Below, in pieces: positions 30,812-43,087 of a stretch of DNA of 64,000 nt. The DNA lies in the NCBI GenBank assembly GCA_028274465.1, contig CM051455.1, positions 87,626,871 to 87,690,870 of the forward strand, in the 5' to 3' direction. Numbering within the stretch: the first letter of the stretch is position 1; the number at the start of each line of letters is the position of its first letter. The stretch comes from Plantago ovata (taxonomy: Eukaryota > Streptophyta > Magnoliopsida > Lamiales > Plantaginaceae). The notes below the pieces were generated by a model, which saw nothing but the letters and a program-made list of their open reading frames with translations, ran no database searches and had not been told where the DNA came from. Made by a program: the position numbers and the translations under genes.

Positions 30812-31738
30812 ATGAGTATACGAGATTCTTTGACAAGGTATGTGCAACATCGAGGGCCTTGCATAACATTGGATGAAGATTGCAAGGATTATGACTTTGA
30901 TCCTTCGTACTATTCCATTGTTTCCACATTTTCGAGTGGTGATGATCCAAGAGAGTTCTTAGACACGTTCGAGGAAGGTGTGTTGAGAATACCTCGTGAG
31001 AATGTGGAGGGGGTTATTTTATCACATGAGCAGCTTTGTATAAGAGGATTTATGGGAGCCTTGAGAGGGAGCGCTTGAGAATGGCTTACAATCCCGCCGG
31101 CAGGATCATTGCACACTTGGGGTGAAATAACCAACAAGTTTCTGGAATATTAGGATTGGGACTCACCTCCCGGTTCAAGGACATGGACGTCTCGCTTAAC
31201 TAGTCCGCCACCAGAAATCGACATAGCCAATGTAGAGGAATGTGGTGAAGAATCTATTGATGAAGCCTCTTCAGTGCTTAGCTTGGATTCCACGTCCTTA
31301 CTTGAGGATGTCAAGATTGTTGGTAAAGAAGAAGTCGTGGAGGAGGTGATGACTGAATCCATTGCTTCACCTGAGTCAGAAATTGTTGTCTTGAGTTGTG
31401 TTGAGGTGGAGGAGCTACTCTCTGAAGATTTTGGTGTCTCTGAATCGACGTGCTTAGATTCTATTGCTATAGACACTCTTGATCTTGACTCCTATGTTCT
31501 GGTCCATGCACCCACCTATGAGTTTCAAGGGAGTTTTGATCCACTTTTCTCTTTTTATTTTCCATCCGATTTCCTTAGTTATTTTTTAGATTTTGATTTT
31601 ACTGATTTTGTTAATTTTAGTTTTCACGGAATCATGAACTTTCTTGAGCAGCTAAGGAGAGGAGCCAAGGATGGTTCCCAAGATGCAAGGAGTAATGGAA
31701 CGGATGCACAAGATGCGTTTCCATTTGATAATGGATAA
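30812..31738 (+). pseudogene. G3 GAG-like ORF with acidic tail, two in-frame stops
   Basis: ATG at 30812. A single frame runs to 31738 with TGA at 31076-31078 and TAG at 31148-31150. Around the first stop the segments ICIRGFMGAL-like, EWLTIPPAGSLHTW and FLEY follow the order of a retrotransposon GAG core (compare AWL...GSL.TW...F.ERY in G1, G2 and G4), so this is a diverged GAG. Downstream it is acidic (31190-31500) and then strongly Phe/Asp-rich (31560-31640), unlike the other families. No zinc knuckle and no protease motif are seen. It may have been captured or shortened; it cannot be functional as read. Confidence 0.65.
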
Positions 31739-31917
31739 CCTTAGTGGTATTGCTTGCATGTAGTTTAGTTTTATCGCTTTCCTGCATTGCCTGCATACAT
31801 TGAATATTTAGTTGTTTTTCTCCTTGTGTTAGAGTGTGATTTTGGTGATAAATAGGTAAAAAGTTGGTATTTTTGAGTTCGGGGATGATCAAATCGGCAC
31901 CAGGGCTCTGCCGTTCC

Positions 31918-32028
31918 CAGGCGCACCGCCCCTCACACGGAGCGGTGCGCCCGGGAGAGGCAGGGCGCCTGGGTGTTTCTGGGCGCCCCAGGCGGACTGT
32001 CCCCCACACGGGGCGGTGCGCCTGGGGG
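31918..32028. repeat. G3 pair of GC-rich hairpins
   Basis: 31918-31953 (CAGGCGCACCGCCCC arm with near complement) and about 31987-32028 (CCCCAGGCGGAC arm with near complement). They are homologous to the three hairpins of G1 and, as in G1, directly precede the internal polypurine module. Confidence 0.8.
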
Positions 32029-32200
32029 TGCCAGTGCCCTGGGTGTCGGGATTTTCGTCCGCACACCCCGTTTTGTCCCCGTATGCAAGCATATTGATCT
32101 TTTTTCCCCTTTTATCATCCGTTTTGGTTTTTCACGAGTTTCCTCGAGTAATACAGGTTACAGGTACACGTCTAGCTCTCACCCAACATCCACTTTCGAC

Positions 32201-32236
32201 GTTCGGGACGAACGACGAAGTTCAGGTTTGGGGGGC
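32201..32236 (+). other. G3 internal hairpin plus polypurine module
   Basis: Hairpin GTTCGGGACGAAC (32201-32213), then AAGTTCAGGTTTGGGGGG. Counterpart of the G2 module at 22741 and the G1 module at 2288. Confidence 0.65.
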
Positions 32237-32709
32237 GTTATCGTTGGGTATTTCAATAAATTATTTTTCTCATTTTAACTCGTAAAAACCTTTGTTTGCA
32301 CGTTTACCGCTTTCTTAGGATTTAGTTTGCTCGTATGCCTTCACCCTTAGTCTAGTTTTGCATGATGTTGTGTGGAGTTTATTGCCAAATTTTTTGAACT
32401 TTTTTATTGTATAGACTAAGTGTTTTTTACCATTGACCATGCATTGCATTTCTATGGATTAGTTGAGGTTTGTCTCGCTTGACTAGTCATATTCGTATGT
32501 GCACTAGTTAAACTTGGTAGTCTCGACATCACTATGTGGTGTTTTCTCTACTGCGGTTCACGAAGACCTTATAAAATGTTGCATGTTAGAGTCTTTGGTT
32601 GTATTCTCGTGTGATTATGTACCTAAGAGTCAACAAGTCTTCACCTTGCTTTTTGAGTTTGCTAAATGCCTAGGAAGGAGGTAGAGTGAGGTGTGTGATC
32701 CTTTCTTTG

Positions 32710-32833
32710 AAACCTATTCTAACGAATAGGTTTGGGGAGGGGGTTACTTTTGTTATGACTTGTTTTTCGTCTTGTTGAGTCATGTGTTCGTTTTTCTTCA
32801 TATTTGTGAGTTTGTGCTCCATCCTATTCTTTC
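32710..32833 (+). repeat. G3 two AACCTATTC hairpins with G-rich tails
   Basis: 32710-32733 (loop TAAC) and about 32822-32842 (loop TTTC), each followed by TTTGGGGAG. Confidence 0.82.
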
Positions 32834-33239
32834 GAATAGGTTTGGGGAGATCGTTGTAGAGTCATTGTTATTTCTTTTCATTGTTGCTACTGCTGGCTAT
32901 ATACAAAAAAAAAAAAACAGAAAAATCGAACAACAATTCTATTCCAGAAATATGGGAAAAGAAAAAAAGAAAAGAAAAAAAAAGAAAAAAAAAAAAAGAA
33001 TAAGACCCAAGAAAACAAAAGAAGGGTCCAAGCAAGCCAAAAAGCAGTTTTAGCAAAGCGTTGCATTATTTTTCAGCTTTTGTAGTTGTTTAAAATCGAG
33101 TTGTAAATTCTTCCTTGTGGTTTCGTGTCGCCTAGTCCAAGGCCTATTCTAGACCACCCTCGTCCTGCCATTCCGGAAGTGGTGAAGAGTCTTTGCTTTA
33201 ACAGCGGGTAGAATAAGGGAGTGTTGTCTTTTAGGGAAC

Positions 33240-33531
33240 CAGGCCCGGCTCTGAGGGTGTGCGGGCTGCCCGACCGCTCAGGGCCTACGAAAAGTTGGGG
33301 CCCCAAATTTATAAATTGTTTCAATATATATATATATATTTGTGATGCAAAAGATTAAAGAAAAAACTTGTATCCTATTGGGTTTGGTTGAGTTTATAAG
33401 TCGTTTGGACTTCTGAGGTCTCATGTTCAATTCCTCTTGTGTCCTTTTTTACATATATTTTTTATTTTTTCTTATACTTGGGCCCGTTTAAAATTTTCGC
33501 ACAGGGCCCCTAAATCTCAGGGCCGGCCCTG
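33240..33531. mobile_element. hAT-type MITE, 292 bp
   Basis: Flanked by the 8-bp duplication TAGGGAAC (33232-33239 and 33532-33539). Terminal inverted repeats: left CAGGCCCGGCTCTGAG, right (complement) CAGGGCCGGCCCTGAG. It has no coding capacity and carries an internal (AT)n run near 33327-33341. An 8-bp duplication and a CAGGG-type terminus indicate hAT. It interrupts the conserved 3' block of G3. Confidence 0.88.
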
Positions 33532-33883
33532 TAGGGAACCCTCCTTCGTTTGATGAGAGCCAGTATTGGTTCGACCTCTCTTGAGGGAAAGTCTCACTTT
33601 GTGAACAGTAGTAAGCCCTCGGTTTCATAAGCACGGGGCAACCATTGGTGTTTTAATATGCATCATTGCATCGTCACTGACCAGGTCCAGGTCTCCTCTG
33701 TTTAACAAAGTGCATATGTGAATGTGTATAGGTTCAATCGAGGCATTCTTCAACCTACTTGCATGTTATGATTAGCATGGTCTTTGTTCATAAGCATTTG
33801 GTAGATACAATAGATTAGTTCCTCTTGTTTGGCATGAGACTCCTCTTTGTGTTGCATGTAGTTTGCATAAAGTCTAGCTAGTT

Positions 33884-33918
33884 GCTTGAGGACAAGCAAA
33901 GGTTCGGTTTGGGGAGTT
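33884..33918 (+). other. G3 terminal hairpin plus polypurine tract
   Basis: GCTTGAGGACAAGC (33884-33897), then GGTTCGGTTTGGGGAGTT (33901-33918), abutting the 3' LTR. Confidence 0.82.
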
Positions 33919-34881
33919 TGATGACATTGTTTTTTACACTTTCATTCGGTTCTTTTTCATCAATTTAGCTATCCTCTTGTATGCATTTTAGTGCATTTTG
34001 TTAGAATAGTGTCATGTTTTCATTTTCTTTGTTATTTTCAGGATTTAGGTGAAAATCGCACTTTTGGATATGAATCATGACGAAACATTGAAGTTTCGGT
34101 GCAACGAGATCACCCGTGGTGTGTCAAGGAGTATCGGGACGTGTTTCCAGGCTAAAAGACCAAGTTTCGTAGCTCAAAGTCGTTCCCAAGGCCAAGGAGA
34201 ACATGAAAGATTCACGGTATCTTGCATGAGGCGAAAACGGTAGTTCATTCGGAGTTCGGATGAAGATTTTGGAGCCTTTGATGTGAAATCAGGAAGTTCC
34301 ATTTGCATAGTCTTAGTATTTTGGGCACCAGTTTTTCATACAATATTGGATTGGGATGAGGTTACAACATACGTGTAGCTAACTTGAAGAGATATCCAAC
34401 GGTTAGTCTTACGTGCCAATCCGAGTTCGGACGCGACCGAAATCTTTGTTCGAACGTAGAGAAAAACTGGCGAACTTGCTGCCAGCCACAGGCGGACCGC
34501 CTGGGACGGGGGGGCGCACCCCTCAGATTCCGGAATTTGGCGATATTTTATATATATATGTCGAATTTTCAGATCTTAGATCATAATTTTACAGACATAA
34601 ATCCTAGAGCTTGTTCTGGATTTTATTTCACTTAGAACTACTTTATCTTAGCAATTTGGAGCACCAAGGTAGAGATTTGGACATCTTTTGATCTCACCTT
34701 GCTAGAAACTTGTGAGTTAGCAATTCACCGGAGATTGACAACCATCGGTGGTAACTTTGTATCTCACCCTTTTTCATACTCTATCTTTCAATTCAATTAT
34801 GTTTTCATCTATGATTGCTATTGTTTATCTTGATTTTGATATGAGTAGCTAAATTTCTAGTTCGTGATAGTATGCAAATTC
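33919..34881 (+). repeat. G3 3' LTR, left part
   Basis: Begins TGATGACATTG. A box CAGGCGGACCGCCTGG near 34490-34505 sits about 45 bp upstream of a TATATATATAT run. It is interrupted by C2 after AATTC (34877-34881), which is the C2 target duplication. Confidence 0.88.
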
Positions 34882-36973
34882 TGTAAGAAAATACGGTCAG
34901 AGTTACCCCTAGGTTACGCAGCGGAATTTAAAAATTTTTCTTAACATACAGGTTAATTGATTATGTATATGCCGTATATATTTAAACACGTCGATTAGAA
35001 GACTAACCTTACTTCCAAAGCAGCTTCCAAGTCATCGTAATAATCATGTGTATCTTCTCCTTCGTCGAAGTCGAAGATATCTGCAATACTCTGATTATCT
35101 ACAAGACAATAAGAGTTAGTTTCCAGCTCCTAGAACCTCAACCTTGGTATCCACGGATGAACAATCTATCAGAAGAATGCTAGGATATTCTTTGTGTGAC
35201 CAAGAAGACGGGGCGACGGTTTTTCCTCCGGTGAGGGTGGCGTGCGCGTGGGGCTTATAGAAGAGGGGAGAGTTTTTATTTTCTCTAAGAAAACTGGGTA
35301 TTCAACTGTGTGAATGTCTATTGAACTGTATGTCAAAAGCTCTCCAATAGTCTACTATATATAGTAGTCAATAGAAGCCTAAAGCATAAGCAATTAGACT
35401 TCGTAAAGGAATAAGAATCTAATTCTTATCGCACTAGGAAACCAATATCAAGTCTAGATTCATTCCCAATCAAATTAAAACTCAATCAGGAAAATCTAAC
35501 TTATCCCTTGGACTTCTAATAGAGGAAGGAGTCGAACTCCTTCCCCTATCCAATCTACGCGCGCGCACGCGCTCTCCCAGGGGTAATAGGTGGGTCCCGA
35601 TTCTGGGAACCACTTATAGTTCTAAGGCAATTCAAATTCCAAGTATATTTTGCCCATGTGCATATGTTAATTCTAAATTAACATATCCTTTCAACTCAAA
35701 CCTCTATTATATTTCCAAAATATAATCTTTAATTGTATTTACATAAAATACAATTAATCAGCCAATTCAATTAATAATTCCAAATCATTAATTGAGCTAC
35801 TATATATTATAATTAATTCCAAATCAATTATAATCCATCAATCACAATTAACTCCAAGTTAATTGCGATTCCATCTTCAAGGATATTCTGATAAGCTCAA
35901 TCACCACATAGTGTGACCCATAGGGCCTCATAGTATTAAGCAAGTCCTAGACTAGGCAAAATGGAATTCCTAGACGGTTCCATTTGCAATATTAATACAT
36001 GAGGACGTTTGAGAGGTTTCTCAAAGCAAACCCTTTCGTTGCGATGTCTGTTGCGCTCAACGCGGCGATGGTAACGTCCCTTCATCTGACTGACTCGAAT
36101 GCATCTAGGATCGATGATGTGTCTATCCCAATAATACATCCACTGGCGTCTCAGGGAGTTGCTTGGTTACTAAGATATACTTATGACCATCATAATATAT
36201 CGATGCACTGGCCAGTGACTTTACCAACACAACTATGAAGACTATGAGCAGTACTCTACTGTGCTACACATGAGAGATGAATCCTTCACAAAAACACTTA
36301 TCATCCCCATTTGTATGTAGCCATAATCCTGGATCGTGTCTTAGGTCAACTGCTTATTCAGAGCTGACATCGACGGGTCCACCAAGGATATGGGGCAACA
36401 AATGTGATGATAAAGTCCTGTAAGTCCAAAGGACGACTGGCATCACTTCGACAACTTACCGGTTCCCATAGACACTTTGCTGTAGAGTATACATCGATGG
36501 GAGTGTCCGGTGGGTACTTCCATTGTTCGATAATCCTTCTTCGAACAACTATGCGCAGTTATGGGAACGTTTCTCGATTGTCCAACAATCCGTTCTGTGG
36601 CCGTGGGATCGGCTCACACTTGCTCCAACAAGTATAACCTCCACGCATACTAGTCTCATCTGGTTCATTCAGACCCCCACATCCGAGATGAACCTCGACT
36701 AGGGAGAGTTTGAGATAGATGATAACTCACATAGCTCCCACTATCTGTGTGATCGGTCATCTATCCGAGGGGACATGTTTAATATCAATACAGACAGAAA
36801 TAGAGATATGACATGCTGCATGCCTGGTGTAATATAAATATGAAAGCGATACTCAATAGTAAAACAACAAACATATATTATATTACCGTTGACATGTGTA
36901 ATAATACATATATGCCCTATATAAGGGCTCCATGCCCTTAATAAGGACTGTCTCTAGGACATATACACTATGA
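34882..36973 (-). mobile_element. C2 solo LTR, mosaic
   Basis: 2092 bp, TGTAAGAAAATACGG...CACTATGA on the plus strand, flanked by AATTC on both sides (34877-34881 and 36974-36978). Compared with the C2 5' LTR at 43451-45532 it differs at many sites up to 36536 and, as far as I can see, is identical from there to its end. That is the pattern expected from recombination between a 3' LTR (left) and a 5' LTR (right). ORFs inside, such as 36404-36637, recur in the other LTR and are not genes. Confidence 0.85.
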
Positions 36974-37539
36974 AATTCATAGCTAGGGTTTATATTGTGC
37001 AGATTGAGTTTCTGAATCTTTTACTTGTATAATTGTTTTATTCGATTCTTTGATCCGACTAAGCCGAATATCTTCGTATAAAAGTGTTAGAAACACTAGG
37101 ACAATTCAAGGTCATCGATTCAATATTTATAATTATCAACTACTGCTTGAACTAAGCCTGACAACCTTAGCCAAGTATTAGTATAGATAGTAAGCTTTCA
37201 AAATACATGTCTAAAATCTGTCTTTTGGTGTTTGTTAACTCGAATTACTTTTAAAGAAGTACGTGTTGCACTTTAATGCATAATTAGAACCCGATGCTTA
37301 GAATGAGCATTACTATCACCCGCTCTCGTTATATATTGTTGAGTTAAGCTAAGTTGAATTTGTTTTCTGAATTTATAATAGTTATTGTAGTTAAAGATAG
37401 TTAAGTCCCTAGAGATTGACACTCGAGGTCATCTTACCTCTGCACTACGTGTTTTGTGTAGTTTTGAGTTGCCCTTTGGCTAAAATAAATGTATTTGATT
37501 GTTCGAGTCTGACAATCTCGTTCATCAATCATCAATCAT
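36974..37539 (+). repeat. G3 3' LTR, right part, first copy, plus duplication junction
   Basis: 36974-37527 repeats 45533-46086 almost exactly (one substitution noted, near 37249). Then ATCAT, a 7-bp extra CAATCAT, and a join to the middle of a C2 LTR at ATGCCTGGTG, with CATG shared between the two parents. Confidence 0.82.
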
Positions 37540-37705
37540 GCCTGGTGTAATATATATATGAAAGCGATACTAAATAGTAAAACAACAAACATATATTATA
37601 TTACGTTGACCTGTGTAATAGTACATATATGCCCTCTATAAGGGCTCCATGCCCTTAATAAGGACTGTCTCTAGGACATATACAGTATCAATCTCCCACT
37701 TGGAC
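37540..37705 (-). repeat. C2 3' LTR fragment and polypurine tract
   Basis: 37540-37690 is the LTR start read on the minus strand (TGATACTGTATATGTCC). It is preceded by GTCCAAGTGGGAGAT (37691-37705), the polypurine tract form common in plant copia elements. Its end (CAGTATCA) differs from the CACTATGA end of the other two C2 LTRs. Confidence 0.8.
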
Positions 37706-40700
37706 TAGAGCCAGTCACCGTTATGCCTAATACCCAGATTAGCATAATGTCTTAAGTGGAATTCCACTGATAAGACCTTGGTGAAAGGATCTGCCACGTT
37801 GTCCGTGGTAGAGACACGTTCTATACTAACTTCTCCTCTATCAATAATCTCACGTATAACGTGATATTTTCTAAGTACATGTTTGTTCTTGTTTGTAGAT
37901 CTAGGCTCCCTAGCTTGAGTGACGGTGCCCGTATTGTCACAATAAATCGTTATTGGACTAGGAGCAGGAACAACCCTCAATTCCTTCAAGAACTCTGAAA
38001 TCCAAACAGCTTCTTTCGATGCTTCTGATGCAGCAATGTACTCGGCTTTTGTGGATGAGTCAGCAACCGTGGTTTGCTTAGAATTCTTCTAACAGACAGC
38101 TCCTCCGTTCAATTTGAATACGTATTCTGTCCGTGACTTAAAGTCATCAGGATCTGATTCAAATCCAGCATCGACATACCCAGACATCTTTAATTCTGGT
38201 TCTCCACCAAACACCAAGAACATCTCTTTAGTCCGTGGAAGGTACTTAAGAATGTTCTTTACAGCATTCCAGTGAGGTACTCCTGGATTCTGTTGGTGTC
38301 GACAAGTGACACTAAGCGCATATGCCACATCGGGACTTGTGCAATTCATTGCATACATTATAGACCCTACTGCCGAAGCATAGGGCACACGACTCATTGC
38401 ATTTCTTTCTTCATCAGTTTTAGGACCATCCTTAACTGATAAGACAATCCCATGCCTAGCTGGGAGAAAGCCTCTCTTTGAGTCGTCCATCTTATAACGC
38501 CTCAGTATTTTGTCGGTGTAGGTGGACTGTATCAATCCTAACATCCTCTTGGATCTATCTCTAAAGATCTTGATCCCTAGGATGTAGTTCGCTTCACCCA
38601 AGTCGTTCATCGAGAAGGTACTTGATAACCAAACTTTAGTCTCTTCTAGCATAGAGACATTGTTTCCCATGATCAAAATGTCATCAACATAAATGATCGT
38701 GATAATGACTCCCTTGTTGTTGTGCCTAGCGTAGACACAGGGATCTTCCTTGCTTCTGATGAAGTCAAACGATTTGAGAGCTTCATCAAAGCGGATATTC
38801 CAGCTCCTTGACGCTTGCTTTAGCCCATAGATGGATCTTTGTAATTTGCATACAGCAGTTGGCCTGGTTTTACTAATAAAACCTTCCGGCTGTACCATAT
38901 AGACCTCTTCCTCAAGGTTGCCATTGAGGAAGGCAGTCTTTACATCCATCTTCCAGATCTCATAATCATATTAGGCAGCTATCGCAAGTAGAATTCGAAT
39001 GGACTTCAATTTTGCTACCGGTGAAAAGGTTTCATCGTAATCGATGCCATACCTTTGCGTGTAGCCTTTCGCCACAAGCCTAGCATTGTGTGTTTGTACC
39101 TTGCCATCGGCATCTGTCTTTTGTTTAAAGACCCATTTGCACCCAATAGGTCTAACCCCTTGGGGCAAGTCTACCAAGTTCCAAACTTGGTTCTGGTACA
39201 TGGAGTCCATTTTCAATTCCATGGCCTCTTGCCATTTGTCTGAGTCAATATCAATTATTGCCTCTTTGTAGGTCTTGGGATCTTCCCGATCTGATAAGCC
39301 GACATCAAGTTCAGTGATGTCTTCTATCATAAGGCTTTGCTTCTGAGGTCCTTTTAGGATCCTCTTCGACCTACGGAGCTCGACTGGTTCTGGTGCTTTT
39401 CTTTTCTGACTTCGTGTAACACGAACATTATCAGTGGGTATTGATGCAGCTAGTCGCGCCCCACGACCCTGTTCCCTTGCGGGAGGCTGCTCTTGTGCAA
39501 CTTGTTGCACAGGTTGGTTGACAACGGGTTCTATTGGTGTGGTTTCAACTGTTGATCTAATCACAGGACTCCCACTGACTATGACATGCCTAGCAAGTGT
39601 CATATCATTACCCTTGTCTGCTTCGAAAGCTCCCACTGAACTTGAGTCCAAATCAGAAGATTTAGAGAACTCATGTTCGCGCGTGTCAAAGTCTTGAATT
39701 TCTTCAAGTTCTATCATGTCATCTGACCTCTCTTCTTCGAGGTATTCATCTTCTAAAAACTTGACGTTTCTAGATACGATCACCTTGTGATCTTCAGCAT
39801 GATAGAATTCATAGCCTCTCATCTGACGAGGATAGCCTATGAAATATACTTTTACACCCTTGGCATCTAACTTATCAGTGAGCATCAATTTGACTATCGC
39901 AGGACAGCCCCAAGGTCTAAGATAGCCCAGTGAGGGCTTCTTTCCCTTCCATAACTAATAAGGAGTTTTCTCCACTGATTTAGATGGTACACGGTTCAGA
40001 ATGTAGATTGCAGTTTGTAGTGCATATCCCCACAGATATTTTGGAAGAGTCGAGAATCCAATTATTGATCTCACCATGTCTAACAGGGTTCGATTCCTCC
40101 TCTCAGACACACCATTCAACTGTGGTGTTCCAGGAGGAGTCCATTGCGATTGAATTCAATTTTTCTTCAAGTAGTCGATAAATTCTTCACTAAGGTATTC
40201 ACCTCCTCGATCTGATCGAAGAGTGACTATCCTTAGGTTCAATATATTCTCGACCTCATTCCTAAACTCCTTGAATTTCCCAAAGGTCTCGGATTTATTC
40301 TTCAAAAGATAAATATATCCATACCTTGAGAAATCGTCAGTAAAGGTAACGAAGTAAGGATAACCTCCACGCGCATGGACTTTAAAAGGTCCACATACAT
40401 CGGTATGTATGAGCTCTAAGCAGCGAGTGGCACGAACACCTTGTCCAACAAAAGGTTTGTTCGTCATCTTACCCTTAACACATGATTCGCATGTACCATA
40501 TGATTCAAAATCAAATGGTTCTAAGTAGTCCGACTTCCTTATTCTTTGAATCCGTATTTCATTGATATGGCCTAGCCGATAATGCCATAGATAAGATGGA
40601 TTATTCTTCCTACTTGAAGACGGTTGTTTGTTATGTATTTGAAATAAAGGTAGACTACTTTGCAAAATATATAAACCATTCACCAAGCGAGCTTTTCCAT

Positions 40701-41929
40701 AATACTGATCATTTAATGAAAAATAACAAGTATTATTTGCAAATTGAAAGGAAAAACTCATATTGTCAAACAATGGAATGGAAATAATATTTCTGACAAT
40801 GGATAGAACAAAATAAACATTATCAAGTTCTAAACATTGTCCTGATGGTAAATCTATCTTGCAGCGTTCAACGCGTTTGGCTTCAACTGGATTGTTGTTC
40901 CCAACATGCAAGTCGATTTCACCTTACTTGACTAGCCTATGTTCAATGCGCCCCTGCACATTATTACAAATGTGCGAGCCATAGGCTGTATCTAATACCC
41001 AACCATTGGAGTCAAAAGTAGTCATGTTTATTTCAATAACAAACATACCTGAGCTAGAAGCCGGCGGCTTCTTAGCTTGATCTGTCCTTAGCTTAGGGCA
41101 ATCTTTCTTCCAATGCCCTTTTTGCTTAGAGAAAAGATATTGATCTGTATGTACCGTTCCGCTCCTCTTGAACTTCCTTTTCTGGTTCAGACGCTTAAGC
41201 TTATCACTCGAAGTGTTAGCCTTGGCTCCCGACCTTCCCTTACCCTTAGCACCTTTGTTTCTCGGGTTTGGGTTAGACGGTTGCCCAACATACATGATTG
41301 ACTTTTCCTTCTTAGGAAGAGTTTGATCATATATCTTCAGCAGATTATGGAGTTCGGGCAGTGTTACGTCATTCGCATTCATGGTGGTTAACGATGAACT
41401 GCGAATACGAACTCGGCAATGATTGAGGGACAAAGATCACCATGATCTTATTCTCATCTTGAGAACATGTTCAGACATGCTCCCTCCTTCATTGAGCTTG
41501 CATCTGTGTATCTCTTTGATCAAATCAAATTCAACACTTCTAGTTGTCGTCTTAAAGAGCGACTCAAGATGCTTCAGCATCTCATACGGCAACATGCTAT
41601 CATGTTGTCTCTGCAGCTCATTGCTCATTGCCGCAAGCATAATACACTGCGCGAATCTGGCATCCTTATGATGCTTATCAGACTTTGCCTTGTTGGCTTG
41701 ATTCCAAATCAACAACTTGATCGGCAGTCTGATTCTCGGGACACACGGGATTAGCCTCGTCCAAGACGTACTCAATCCTTTCGTACCTCAACACCAAACA
41801 TATATTCCTGATCCAATCTAGGAAGTTTGGTCCGGTCAAAATTTGCTTCTCTAAGACAGCACGGAGCGAGATACTCGCCATTTCTAATATTCTAAGGAGA
41901 AATAATATAAAACGAAAACAATAAATCAA
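37705..41929 (-). pseudogene. C2 gag-pol
   Basis: Read right to left. Copia gag: ILTGPNFLDWIRN at about 41850, then a CIMLAAMSNELQRQHDSM segment in another frame. A zinc knuckle has lost its first cysteines (YLFSKQKGHWKKDC). The protease has DTAYGSHICNN, where DTG is expected. Then GAG-pre-integrase (WHYRLGHI, CESCVKGK) and integrase core (HTDVCGPF, LRSDRGGEY). RT has KMDVKTAFLNGNLEEEVY and IIYVDDILIMG; RNase H has TKAEYIAAS and YCDNTG. Most of it lies in a single frame broken by stops near 40924, 40155, 39957, 38968 and 38090, with local indels in gag. It cannot make a polyprotein. Confidence 0.88.
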
Positions 41930-42442
41930 CTATTGAAATATTATTTCTAAATACACAGTCAACATAACTAAACAACAAGGTCCTTTAGCTGTTTAGCTCC
42001 CACTATTTTCAAATATGCTTGCCACCACAACAAACATACGGGTAATGTCCAACAAGTTACCGTACTGGCCAAGATCCAAATCCATACTATGCTATACTCT
42101 AACGGAGGCTGGTCGCATAGCATAATATGACCGGTAGGACTATCCAATTGCGTCCCGCAACTCTTGGATGTTAAATCTAATTTAACCCGATGCCCTACAT
42201 ATTGTACCTATCGAGGTCGCTAGATACAATATGCAGTAAGTCATAACCATAGGCTTACTCTAATCTGACGATCACTGGGAGTCTGTAAGACGAGGTCGCC
42301 AATACAAGAAAACGCAATGAAAGTTCAGAATTAAAGCACCCTATGGAAAGCATCTCAGAAATACATACATATATATATTTTTGTACTTATATTGGTTGGG
42401 GCTTGTCGCTTGAGGGTTGTTATCAGTCATCTACAAACAAAT

Positions 42443-42612
42443 AAGGGCGCCGCCTACCCATCATGCATGAGCGGTCTACACGTAATGGATGCCGCCTATC
42501 CATTCTAGTTCTAAACGCGGTCAAGCACATAATGGGTGCCGCCTACCTATACGTAAAATATACGGTCCGACATATAAGAGGGCGCCGCCTACCCTCGCAT
42601 GCTTAGCGGTCG
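42443..42612. repeat. C2 leader, four tandem hairpin units of about 45 bp
   Basis: Units at 42443, 42485, 42532 and 42578. Each has a short stem around a constant GCCGCCTA: AAGGG/CCCAT, ATGGAT/ATCCAT, ATGGGT/ACCTAT and GAGGG/CCCTC. A CGGTC follows about 20 nt later in each unit. Confidence 0.75.
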
Positions 42613-43087
42613 AACGGAAAGTAAAATACTTGGTATTTAAACATGCATTGTCAAACAATAGCATATCGAGCAAACAAAATAAGTAGTAGCTTATGTGGAT
42701 GCCAAATGACTTCATAATTTCATTATGAAAATTATAATCCCATACTTATAATCTCTATGAAATAATTGAAAATTTGGACTAGATTGAAAAATCAAAAATT
42801 CTATTGACCAAGTAGCAATTTTCAAAAACCCGAAGGACTTAATTGTAATTTTTGAAACCTTGGAGGTGTTAAATCTAAAATTCAAAAGTAGAAGGACTAA
42901 TTTGCAATAAACAATAAATTGATAAATTATAAATAAGCCCTTTAACTTTATACTAATTAAATTTAACCCCTCTAGTTAAAAACAATTACAATTAAATCAT
43001 ATTTATATTCCAAATATAAAATACAATCCTCAAAATTTTCAAAATTCGATTTTGGGTCCAACCCTGGAAAAAATATATATATATTAA

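Larger units (their letters stand above)
31739..33239 (+). other. G3 3' non-coding region
   Basis: No gene. In order: two GC-rich hairpins (31918-32028), internal polypurine module (32201-32236), sequence shared with G2 and G4, two AACCTATTC hairpins (32710-32833), A-rich polypurine tract (about 32903-33004) and the start of the conserved 3' block, which is interrupted by the MITE. Confidence 0.7.

Noticed and set aside
31632-32118. Minus-strand and overlapping ORFs across the G3 GC-rich hairpins
   Set aside because: Pro/Arg/Gly-rich frames on several frames come from the hairpin GC content, not from coding.
33327-33341. (AT)n microsatellite as an independent locus
   Set aside because: It is internal to the MITE and short.
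36404-36637. 77-codon ORF repeated at 44963-45196
   Set aside because: It lies inside the C2 LTR; its repetition reflects the duplicated LTR. It has no start context or protein-like conservation beyond that of the DNA.
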